Shown here piece by piece: positions 1-5,241 of a stretch of 5,241 bases of DNA. How positions within the stretch are numbered: position 1 is the stretch's first letter; every line of letters begins with the position of its first letter. The notes below the pieces were generated by a model. The model searched no databases. It saw nothing but the letters and a program-made list of their open reading frames with translations, and was not told where the DNA came from. Source of the DNA: an uncultured Collinsella sp. (lineage in GTDB: Bacteria > Actinomycetota > Coriobacteriia > Coriobacteriales > Coriobacteriaceae); assembly GCA_902492825.1 (NCBI GenBank), contig CABUMZ010000125.1, positions 1-5,241 on the forward strand, written 5' to 3'. The translations under genes were made by a program, and so were the position numbers.

Positions 1-3
1 GGA

Positions 4-432
4 ATGACTGGTGCATACGAGCGCAATCTCGATGCAAAAGGTCGTCTGTCCCTGCCTGCGCCCCTTCGTGAGGAGCTTGGAGAGCATGTTCGCGTGTTCA
101 AAGCCCTGGATGTCGATGCTCTGTACGTGTTCTCTGCCGAGGCCTTCGATAAGTGGGTCGAAGGACTCTTCGCGGGTCGTGAGGGCCACGAGGGTTTTAA
201 CCCGCGTGACATTAACGACCAGAAGCTCATGAGGGCGATCAACAAGCGCACCACGTCGATGGACGTGGACAGCGCCGGTCGTATCGGTCTTTCCGAGTCT
301 CTCCGCAAGCAGGCGAACCTCGACCGCGAGGTCACGGTTGTGGGCAACTACGACCACCTTGAGGTTTGGGATCGCGCCGCGGCCGATGAGGACGATGACG
401 ATGAGGCCCTGCTGGACCTCTTCTTCTCGTAA
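4..432 (+). CDS. mraZ: Transcriptional regulator MraZ (start uncertain at window edge)
   Basis: MraZ is a DNA-binding protein of the AbrB-like double-psi fold. It typically forms rings, binds repeats upstream of its own gene and controls the dcw cluster. Both family half-repeats are visible: LDAKGRLSLP at residues 9-18 followed by LREEL, and DVDSAGRIGLSESLRK at about 87-102, then a VTVVGNYDHLEVWD strand region at 110-123. The second half has Ser97 where the first has Pro18. The length (142 residues) is normal for the family. The C-terminus is strongly acidic (ADEDDDDEALLDLFF). The frame is open to the left edge: the codon before this ATG is GGA, and family members usually begin one to two residues earlier (M-[FL]-x-G-x-Y), so the true start may lie just outside the window. 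The upstream promoter and MraZ boxes are not included. rsmH follows after 20 bases, the standard arrangement. Identity is secure; the exact start is not. Confidence 0.95.
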   Translation: MTGAYERNLDAKGRLSLPAPLREELGEHVRVFKALDVDALYVFSAEAFDKWVEGLFAGREGHEGFNPRDINDQKLMRAINKRTTSMDVDSAGRIGLSESLRKQANLDREVTVVGNYDHLEVWDRAAADEDDDDEALLDLFFS

Positions 433-452
433 GGGCAAGGCACGGGTAACGG

Positions 453-1418
453 ATGGAGCGTGGGATCTTGACACAAGAATATCGGCATGAACCTGTCATG
501 CTCGGCGAAGTGCTTGAGTCGCTGCAGCTCAAGAGTGGTTCCGTCGTCTGCGATTGCACCCTTGGCGGTGCCGGCCATTCGGTAAAGATGGCCGCGCAGG
601 TGGGGGAGACCGGCCTTTTGCTCGGCGTCGATCAGGACGACATGGCCCTCGAGGCCGCTGGCGCCCGTCTGGACCGCGAGGTTCCCGGCGTCCCGCACCA
701 GCTGCTGAAGGGCAACTTCGGCGACTTGGACGAGCTGCTTTGCTCGGCCGAGGTGCCCGGGGTCGATGGCTTCCTGTTTGACTTGGGCGTTTCGTCACCG
801 CAACTCGATATCCCTGGCAGGGGCTTTTCGTATAACGAGGATGCCCCATTGGACATGCGGATGGATCCGGGTAATAACACCTTAAACGCAGCTGAGGTCA
901 TCAACACCTATAACGAACACGACCTCGCCCGGATTCTACGCGTCTACGGCGAAGAGAAGTTCGCCTCGCAGATTGCGCGCGAGATCGTGCGCCGTCGCGA
1001 GCAAGAACCGATCGAAACTACAGGCCAATTTGTCGAGATCATCAAGGCTGGCATTCCGGCTGCCGCTCGTCGGCATGGTGGACACCCGGCCAAGAAGAGC
1101 TTCCAGGCCATTCGCATCGAGGTCAACCACGAGCTCGATGTGCTCGAGCGAGGGCTTGACGCCGCCACTAGGTGGCTCAACCCGGGCGGACGCATCTGCG
1201 TTATCTCGTATCACTCGCTCGAGGACCGTATCGTAAAGAACCACTTTAAGGAGATGAGCCAGGGGTGCACGTGTCCGCCGGAGATTCCGGTGTGCGTGTG
1301 CGGCAACGTGCCGATACTCAAGGTCATCACCCGCAAACCCTTGGTTGCCCAACCCGATGAGGTTGCGCGCAACCCTCGGGCGAGATCAGCCAAAATCCGC
1401 GTGGCGGAGCGCTTGTAG
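453..1418 (+). CDS. rsmH: 16S rRNA (cytosine(1402)-N(4))-methyltransferase RsmH (MraW)
   Basis: RsmH is a cytosolic SAM-dependent enzyme that adds the N4-methyl group to C1402 in the decoding centre of 16S rRNA. The full set of family motifs is present (numbering from ATG 453): HEPVML at 12-17; SAM-binding CDCTLGGAGHS at 33-43; the acidic VDQDD after strand 2 at 59-63; FLFDLGVSSPQLD at 107-119; RGFSYNEDAPLDMRMD at 123-138; the inserted helical domain at about 142-210; KKSFQAIRIEVNHEL at 214-228; ISYHSLEDRIVKNHF at 251-265; the paired cysteines C272, C274, C281 and C283; and NPRARSAKIRVAER near the end. The length of 321 residues is typical. Two starts are possible: ATG 453 has only a weak, distant AGGGCAAGG upstream, whereas TTG 468 has GGAG nine bases before it and would give a 316-residue protein starting LTQEYRHEPVML (first residue read as Met), closer to family N-termini. 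It sits directly behind mraZ, presumably in the same transcript. Confidence 0.97.
   Translation: MERGILTQEYRHEPVMLGEVLESLQLKSGSVVCDCTLGGAGHSVKMAAQVGETGLLLGVDQDDMALEAAGARLDREVPGVPHQLLKGNFGDLDELLCSAEVPGVDGFLFDLGVSSPQLDIPGRGFSYNEDAPLDMRMDPGNNTLNAAEVINTYNEHDLARILRVYGEEKFASQIAREIVRRREQEPIETTGQFVEIIKAGIPAAARRHGGHPAKKSFQAIRIEVNHELDVLERGLDAATRWLNPGGRICVISYHSLEDRIVKNHFKEMSQGCTCPPEIPVCVCGNVPILKVITRKPLVAQPDEVARNPRARSAKIRVAERL
455..458 (+). promoter_or_regulatory. Candidate ribosome binding site for an alternative TTG start of rsmH
   Basis: GGAG at 455-458 lies nine bases upstream of the in-frame TTG at 468-470. If used, the rsmH product begins six codons after ATG 453, at TQEYRHEPVML after the initiator. 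The spacing is good for a Shine-Dalgarno element and no equally placed element precedes ATG 453, so this site bears on start choice. The evidence is positional only. Confidence 0.4.
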
Positions 1419-1508
1419 CGTTACGCGCGCGATATTGGACCTCCCGCTCGCACCATAAACGAAGCTTAAACACACTACCAACGTACTCGGGATGGGAGGC
1501 GGCATATC
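1419..1508 (+). other. Intergenic gap between rsmH and the ftsL-like gene
   Basis: This 90-base stretch contains no ORF of interest. A TTGGAC at 1435-1440 resembles a -35 box, but no -10-like hexamer stands at a 16-18 base spacing, so I do not call a promoter. No hairpin followed by a T-run is visible, so read-through from rsmH is expected. Its right end holds the ribosome binding site of the next gene. Confidence 0.6.
1494..1499 (+). promoter_or_regulatory. Ribosome binding site of the ftsL-like gene
   Basis: GGGAGG at 1494-1499 is a strong Shine-Dalgarno match placed nine bases before ATG 1509. It supports this start over the internal ATGs further down the reading frame (codons 14 and 17). 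Confidence 0.75.
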
Positions 1509-1979
1509 ATGGGCTACAACACCTCAAACGCAGCACTCGCCTATGATATGAACGCCATGCCCGCCTATCGTGAGGCACCGCAGGCCCCCGTTGCTCCCCG
1601 CGAGCAGCGCACGCCGCGCTTTGATGTCTACACGGGCGCGGGCCGTCAGGCAAACCAGGCGGTAAGCCCGGTTTTCATGAGCGTTCTTAAAACGTTTTGC
1701 ATCATTGCGGCTATCTTCATGACGATTGGCGTCGCCCGCGTGGCGCTTGCCGGCGTTACAGCCCAGGTGCTCAACAGCAACGCCGAGCTTACCAACACGC
1801 TCGAGAAGGCGACCGATGAGAGCTCTGACCTTGAGGTCATGCACTCTGTTTATGGTGCCGATACGCGCATTCGCGATCTTGCGGGCGCTTATGGCATGGT
1901 GGAGCCCAGCAAGAGCGTTACACTTGACTTTTCGCAGGATGCAGCCGCGGGCGCCAGCGCGACCGCGACCGCTCAGTAA
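1509..1979 (+). CDS. ftsL: FtsL-like divisome membrane protein
   Basis: This 156-residue bitopic membrane protein is FtsL by position and architecture rather than by strong sequence identity. Residues 1-53 form a polar, Pro/Ala/Arg-rich cytosolic tail. Residues about 55-81 form one hydrophobic segment (FMSVLKTFCIIAAIFMTIGV and onward). Residues 84-125 look like the extracytoplasmic helix that forms a coiled coil in FtsL/DivIC proteins (VLNSNAELTNTLEKATDESS, then IRDLAGAYGMVEPSKSV). The RDLAGAYGMVEPS stretch resembles the end of FtsL-type domains, where a short helix and a GM.xP turn are common. The last 15 residues are Ala/Thr/Ser-rich. In known systems FtsL joins FtsB/DivIC and FtsQ/DivIB and activates the FtsWI synthase. 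It lies between rsmH and ftsI, where ftsL normally sits, and stops 17 bases before ftsI. Family sequences diverge greatly, so automatic annotation may call it hypothetical. DivIC/FtsB-like is the main alternative name. Confidence 0.75.
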   Translation: MGYNTSNAALAYDMNAMPAYREAPQAPVAPREQRTPRFDVYTGAGRQANQAVSPVFMSVLKTFCIIAAIFMTIGVARVALAGVTAQVLNSNAELTNTLEKATDESSDLEVMHSVYGADTRIRDLAGAYGMVEPSKSVTLDFSQDAAAGASATATAQ

Positions 1980-1996
1980 CAAGACGGTAGCTGAGT

Positions 1997-3862
1997 ATGA
2001 CAAATGACTATCACCGCGGTCTCGATGGGAATCGCGGTTCTGGGCGTCCCTCTTCGCGGGGACGCTCTGGTTATCAAGGAGCGGGTCGGCCATCTTACAA
2101 CGCCGGGCCGTCCCGTGGCAATGACCCCGCGTCGCGCCTCCGCGGCTCGAATGGTCCTCAAATGCATAGCACCAGGCCACGTAAGGGCTTGTCGACCGAA
2201 TGGCTCACGGGCACGCCGTTGCCCCGTCGCAATGCCGTCTTGGGCATAATCGGGTTTGGTATGGGCCTGGGCGTCCTTCGCCTTGCCGACTATCAAATCG
2301 TGGAAGCCGATAAGCTGCGCGATCGCGCCGACGCGCGTCGCCTGCTCGCGCAGACACTCTATGCCAAGCGTGGTACGATCTACGACCGCAACGGCAACGT
2401 ACTGACGTCGTCGGTCGAGTGCCGCAATATCGCCGTAAACCCGCAGCTGGTCGAGGACGTGGACAAGACGGTATCAGCGCTGGTCAAAGCCACGGGAATC
2501 GATAAAAAGACCTGTCGCGAGCTCGTTGAGTCCGATGGCTCCTGGGTGTATATCAAACGTCAGGTGGACGAGGACGATGCCGCGGCGCTGGAGAAGAAGA
2601 ATCTGCCCGGCGTGCTCTTTGAACAGGCCATGAAGCGCGTATACCCTTATGGCAACCTGGCGTCGCAGGTGCTGGGCGTGGTGAATGTGGATAACGATGG
2701 CCTGACGGGCCTCGAGAAGCAGTACAACAAGCTTTTGACCGGAACGAACGGTTCGCTGGTTCGTGAGCGTGCGAGAGACGGTAGCTATATCGCGGGCGGT
2801 GCCTATAAAAAGGTGGCGGCGGTTGACGGCGTGGACATCGTGACGACGCTCGACGTCAATATCCAGCGCGCGGCCGAGGACGCCCTTGCCGAGGCGGTCG
2901 AGAAGACCAAGGCAAAGAACGGCTCGGCCCTGGTGACGGACCCCACGACCGGTGAGATTCTGGCGGCGTGCTCGTATCCCACGTACGATCAGACCGATCT
3001 GGAGAACGCCAAGACCGAGGACATGAACCTGCGCCTGGTCACCGATGCCTACGAGCCCGGCTCGGTTTTCAAAACGCTCGTTGCCGGCACCGGCTTCGAT
3101 TTGGGCGCCGTACGCTCGAGCACGTCGTTTGAGGTGCCGGCGAGCATCAAGGTGGGCGATGATACCGTAACCGACGCCGACAAGCGCGACTACGCCATGG
3201 CCATGGACGTGCGCGAGATGATGCGCCGCTCGTCCAACGTGGGTTTTGTCTTGGTGGGACGCAAAATCGGTGCAGATGACTTTGCCGCCTATGTAGATAA
3301 GTGGGGTATCGGTCATAGTTCGGGCGTCGACTTTCCGGGTGAAAGCCTGGGTATCGTCAAGGAACGCGACCAGTACGATGGCGCCACATTGGGCTCGATG
3401 AGCTTTGGCCAGGCGCTGTCTGTCTCACCGATTGAGATCGCACGTGCCGTGGGCGGTATCGCCAACGGCGGCGTGATGATGACTCCGCACTTCTATAAGT
3501 CAAGCAAGGGCGACGAGAAGGATTGGGGCGAAGGCGAGCGTGCGATTTCTGAGGATGCCGCCTCCCAGGTGACATCGTGTATGCAGACGGTCGTGTCCGA
3601 GGGTACGGGCGTGGGCGGTGCCGTGGACGGCTATGACGTGGCGGGCAAGACCGGTACGGCGGAGCGCGCGGACGAAAACGGTGGCTACCTCAAGGAGAAC
3701 TACATGTCTTCCTTCATGGGCTTTGCCCCGGCTCAGTCGCCCAAGGTGCTGTGCTACATCACGCTCGACGGCACGCCGAGCGGCTCGGATGCCGCCGCGA
3801 TTCCGTTTCAGAGTATTATGGCCAACGCGCTCGATGTTTTGGGTATCCCGCGCACCAAGTAG
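1997..3862 (+). CDS. ftsI: Class B penicillin-binding protein, septal transpeptidase FtsI (PBP3/PBP2 type)
   Basis: This is a septal D,D-transpeptidase that cross-links new peptidoglycan at division with FtsW. Domains in order (621 residues): a cytosolic tail of about 78 residues rich in Gly, Arg, Ser and Pro; one membrane segment at about 80-97; the PBP dimerisation (pedestal) domain from about 120, with the RGTIYDRNGNVL signature at 125-136 and VYPYGNLASQVLG at 215-227; and the transpeptidase domain from about 305. Its active-site motifs are intact: S356-V-F-K359 in EPGSVFK, S412-S-N414, and K551-T-G553 in AGKTGTAE. SFGQALSVSP at 469-478 and IANGGVMMTP at 488-497 are also typical of the family. 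There are no C-terminal PASTA repeats, unlike Firmicutes PBP2x/SpoVD. ATG 1997 is chosen because an in-frame TAG lies at 1988-1990 and the next Met (codon 56) has no ribosome binding site. ATG 1997 itself lacks a clear Shine-Dalgarno, so coupling to ftsL translation is likely. Confidence 0.95.
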   Translation: MTNDYHRGLDGNRGSGRPSSRGRSGYQGAGRPSYNAGPSRGNDPASRLRGSNGPQMHSTRPRKGLSTEWLTGTPLPRRNAVLGIIGFGMGLGVLRLADYQIVEADKLRDRADARRLLAQTLYAKRGTIYDRNGNVLTSSVECRNIAVNPQLVEDVDKTVSALVKATGIDKKTCRELVESDGSWVYIKRQVDEDDAAALEKKNLPGVLFEQAMKRVYPYGNLASQVLGVVNVDNDGLTGLEKQYNKLLTGTNGSLVRERARDGSYIAGGAYKKVAAVDGVDIVTTLDVNIQRAAEDALAEAVEKTKAKNGSALVTDPTTGEILAACSYPTYDQTDLENAKTEDMNLRLVTDAYEPGSVFKTLVAGTGFDLGAVRSSTSFEVPASIKVGDDTVTDADKRDYAMAMDVREMMRRSSNVGFVLVGRKIGADDFAAYVDKWGIGHSSGVDFPGESLGIVKERDQYDGATLGSMSFGQALSVSPIEIARAVGGIANGGVMMTPHFYKSSKGDEKDWGEGERAISEDAASQVTSCMQTVVSEGTGVGGAVDGYDVAGKTGTAERADENGGYLKENYMSSFMGFAPAQSPKVLCYITLDGTPSGSDAAAIPFQSIMANALDVLGIPRTK

Positions 3863-3900
3863 GGGGTTGTCCTATTTGGTACGTCCATTGTTTAAACTAA

Positions 3901-3918
3901 AGGGTGTTCACACGCCCT
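3901..3918 (+). other. Short stem-loop in the ftsI-murF gap
   Basis: AGGGTGT (3901-3907) pairs with ACGCCCT (3912-3918) across the loop TCAC, giving a 7-base-pair stem with one G-U wobble in the + strand RNA. No T-run follows on the + strand, so it is not a normal intrinsic terminator for ftsI. On the opposite strand a TTTAGTTTAAAC stretch follows the stem, but the wobble becomes a C-A mismatch there. A role as an RNA processing or stability element is inference only. Confidence 0.4.
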
Positions 3919-3943
3919 GCACCACGCATGAGTGGCGCTGGGA

Positions 3944-3949
3944 TACAAT
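3944..3949 (+). promoter_or_regulatory. Possible -10 box of an internal promoter for murF
   Basis: TACAAT differs from the TATAAT consensus by one base and sits 38 bases before ATG 3987, which would give a leader of about 30 bases carrying the ribosome binding site. No good -35 hexamer exists at 16-18 bases upstream (the region reads ACCACG), and the TG of an extended -10 is not correctly spaced. A second weak candidate is TTGTCC (3867-3872) with TTTAAA (3891-3896), spacer 18. Both are tentative. Confidence 0.3.
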
Positions 3950-3974
3950 ACGCCGGTAGCATTATTAGGTTTAT

Positions 3975-3981
3975 AGGGGAG
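3975..3981 (+). promoter_or_regulatory. Ribosome binding site of murF
   Basis: AGGGGAG at 3975-3981 stands five bases before ATG 3987. An in-frame TAG at 3966-3968 blocks any longer start, so ATG 3987 is well supported. Confidence 0.75.
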
Positions 3982-3986
3982 CTGCA

Positions 3987-5241
3987 ATGATAGAGATCGC
4001 CGTCAACAACCTCGCGGCCGCAACAGGGGCCCGAACCGTGACGGAGCAGACCGATCGAGTTTGCCGCGGGTGCGTTATCGACTCGCGTCAGGTTGAGGAA
4101 GGGACGATTTTTGTCGCCTTCCCGGGCGAAAAGGTCGACGGAAACGATTTTGCTCCTCGGGCTATCGAGTCGGGTGCCGGCGCGGTCGTGCTTACCCGCG
4201 AGCCCGATGACGACTTGCTTTCACTTGCCCAGGACAAGGACTGCGCCGTTCTGCTGACGGATGATCCCGAGGAGTTTTTGCTGCGCCTGGCACATGCCTA
4301 TCGCACGCAGCTTGGGTGTCTTGTCATTGGTATTACCGGCTCGATCGGCAAGACCACGACCAAGGATGTGCTCGCCGCGGTGCTTTCCAAGCGCTATCGT
4401 GTCTGGGCTACCAAAGGCAATTTCAACAATTTGATCGGCATGCCACTCACGGTGCTCTCTGCTCCGGCTGATACTGAGGTCCTGGTGCTCGAGATGGGCA
4501 TGAACCATTTCCACGAGATCGAGCGCCTGTCCCGTTCCGCCAATCCAAATCTCGCCATCGTGACCAAGATCGGCACCTCGCATATTGGCATTTTGGGCAG
4601 CCGCGAGAATATCGCGCGTGCCAAGTCCGAGATCGTCCAAGGTATGCGCGCCGCCGATAACTTCTCTCCGCTGCTTGTGCTTGGCGGTGAGGACGACTTT
4701 ACCCCGTTCATTCGCGATACGTTTGCCGCGCCCGCGGGCGTTGATGTGATGCTCGCCGGCGTTTCGGATGATGATGAGGTCTGCGCGCGCGACATTCGCC
4801 TCGACGACGAGGGCCGTCCGGTCTTTACGCTCGATTTTGGCGCGGGCGAGCGCATCGAGACCATGCTTGCCATTCCCGGCGCACAGTCTGTCCCCAATGC
4901 CGTAAAGGCAGCCGCAGTCGGCATTCGCCTGGGCGTGACGCCGGAACAGATCGATGCCGCCTTTAGGGGGCTGACGATCACCGGTCATCGCCAGGAGATC
5001 AAGCACGCCGCCAGCGGTGCGCGCATCATCGACGACTCCTATAACGCCAGTGCCGAGTCTATGGCTGCCGGTCTCGATCTGCTGTGCTCGCTTATCTGCG
5101 ACGGCTCGCGCATGGCAATCTTGGGCGAGATGGGCGAGATGGGCGACGAAGCCGCGCGCATGCACGAGCTTGTGGGCGCCTATGCCGCGGCTAAGAAGCT
5201 CGATATGCTGGCGTGCGTGGGCGGTGAGCTCGCTGCCCTCA
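3987..5241 (+). CDS. murF: UDP-N-acetylmuramoyl-tripeptide--D-alanyl-D-alanine ligase MurF (3' end cut by window)
   Basis: MurF is the cytosolic ATP-dependent ligase that adds D-Ala-D-Ala to UDP-MurNAc-tripeptide, finishing the pentapeptide precursor. The 418 codons seen contain: an N-terminal substrate domain with IDSRQVEEGTIFVAFPGEK (31-49); the Mur-ligase P-loop GITGSIGKTTTKD (115-127, Lys122); TKGNFNNLIGMPLTVL (142-157); EMGMNHFHEIERLS (169-182); IVTKIGTSHIGILGSREN (191-208), followed by RAKSEI with the lysine expected to be carbamylated in Mur ligases; NAVKAAAVG (304-312); and the C-terminal domain opening with IDDSYNAS (348-355) and AILGEMGEMGDE (377-388). GMNHFHEI, SHIGILGSREN and DDSYNA mark MurF rather than MurE, and no MurE DNPR-type motif is present. 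The family is usually about 450-480 residues, so a few tens of codons are missing to the right. Oddities: NASAES where NANP/NASPxS is usual, and AQSVPNAV where HNVYNA is usual. It starts 124 bases after ftsI with its own good ribosome binding site. Confidence 0.95.
   Translation, partial: MIEIAVNNLAAATGARTVTEQTDRVCRGCVIDSRQVEEGTIFVAFPGEKVDGNDFAPRAIESGAGAVVLTREPDDDLLSLAQDKDCAVLLTDDPEEFLLRLAHAYRTQLGCLVIGITGSIGKTTTKDVLAAVLSKRYRVWATKGNFNNLIGMPLTVLSAPADTEVLVLEMGMNHFHEIERLSRSANPNLAIVTKIGTSHIGILGSRENIARAKSEIVQGMRAADNFSPLLVLGGEDDFTPFIRDTFAAPAGVDVMLAGVSDDDEVCARDIRLDDEGRPVFTLDFGAGERIETMLAIPGAQSVPNAVKAAAVGIRLGVTPEQIDAAFRGLTITGHRQEIKHAASGARIIDDSYNASAESMAAGLDLLCSLICDGSRMAILGEMGEMGDEAARMHELVGAYAAAKKLDMLACVGGELAAL

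Larger units (their letters stand above)
3863..3986 (+). other. Intergenic gap between ftsI and murF, where murE often lies
   Basis: This is the largest non-coding gap in the window (124 bases) and is more AT-rich than its flanks. From left to right it holds an 8-base palindrome GTTTAAAC (3890-3897), a short hairpin (3901-3918), a TACAAT -10-like box (3944-3949) and the murF ribosome binding site (3975-3981). It contains no remnant of a coding sequence that I recognise. Confidence 0.6.

Noticed and set aside
461..465. TGGGA elements at 461, 1493 and 3939 as possible MraZ boxes
   Set aside because: MraZ sites are closely spaced direct repeats upstream of mraZ. These are single, scattered pentamers expected by chance.
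1435..1469. Possible promoter in the rsmH-ftsL gap (TTGGAC, then AT-rich bases)
   Set aside because: No -10-like hexamer occurs at a usable spacing: CATAAA is 13 bases away and GCTTAA 23 bases away.
1524..2180. 218-codon minus-strand frame crossing ftsL and the ftsI start
   Set aside because: It overlaps two supported + strand genes and shows no membrane segment, domain or credible translation signal.
2474..3316. 280-codon open frame on the minus strand opposite ftsI
   Set aside because: It lies opposite the conserved pedestal and transpeptidase domains of FtsI and has shadow-like composition with no recognisable domain.
3901..3918. Intrinsic terminator after ftsI
   Set aside because: The stem is short and is followed by GCACCACGC on the + strand, with no T-run.
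3618..3959. 113-codon + strand frame overlapping the end of ftsI and extending into the gap
   Set aside because: Most of it is an out-of-frame reading of ftsI, Arg/Ser-rich without motifs. The part in the gap adds nothing recognisable, and it has no ribosome binding site that I can see.
4221..5165. 314-codon open frame on the minus strand opposite murF
   Set aside because: It is fully inside murF, which has all its family motifs on the + strand. Long antisense frames are expected in GC-rich genes with strong third-position bias. The protein resembles no family I know and is rich in His, Arg and Ala, as such shadows are.

Overview
The window carries the start of a division and cell wall (dcw) cluster, all on the + strand: mraZ, rsmH, an ftsL-like gene, a class B penicillin-binding protein of the FtsI type, and the first 418 codons of murF, which runs off the right edge. 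The DNA is GC-rich with GC-ending codons throughout. The protein style (acidic MraZ tail, Gly/Arg/Ser-rich cytosolic tail on the PBP, no PASTA domains, poorly conserved FtsL) suggests a high-GC Gram-positive bacterium. My best guess is Coriobacteriia, something like Collinsella; this rests on recalled protein character and composition, not on a search.

Layout: positions 1-432 hold mraZ, with the left edge of the window at or just inside the gene's start. A 20-base gap leads to rsmH (453 or 468 to 1418). A 90-base gap without a convincing promoter leads to the ftsL-like gene (1509-1979), which has a strong ribosome binding site. Only 17 bases separate it from ftsI (1997-3862), suggesting translational coupling. 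The largest gap (3863-3986, 124 bases) holds a small hairpin and a promoter-like -10 box, followed by a good ribosome binding site and murF (3987 onward).

How the genes work together: MraZ is the usual autoregulator of dcw clusters. RsmH methylates 16S rRNA and normally travels with mraZ. The FtsL-like protein and FtsI are membrane components of the divisome that build septal peptidoglycan. MurF makes the complete UDP-MurNAc-pentapeptide precursor in the cytosol. murE, which in many bacteria lies between ftsI and murF, is missing here; the 124-base gap with its possible internal promoter occupies its place.

I found no previously undescribed system. The window is an ordinary core-genome region with a few lineage-specific details: the murE gap, N-terminal extensions on FtsL and FtsI, an ambiguous rsmH start, and altered residues in normally conserved MurF and MraZ motifs. 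There are no RNA genes, mobile elements, CRISPR arrays or convincing intrinsic terminators.
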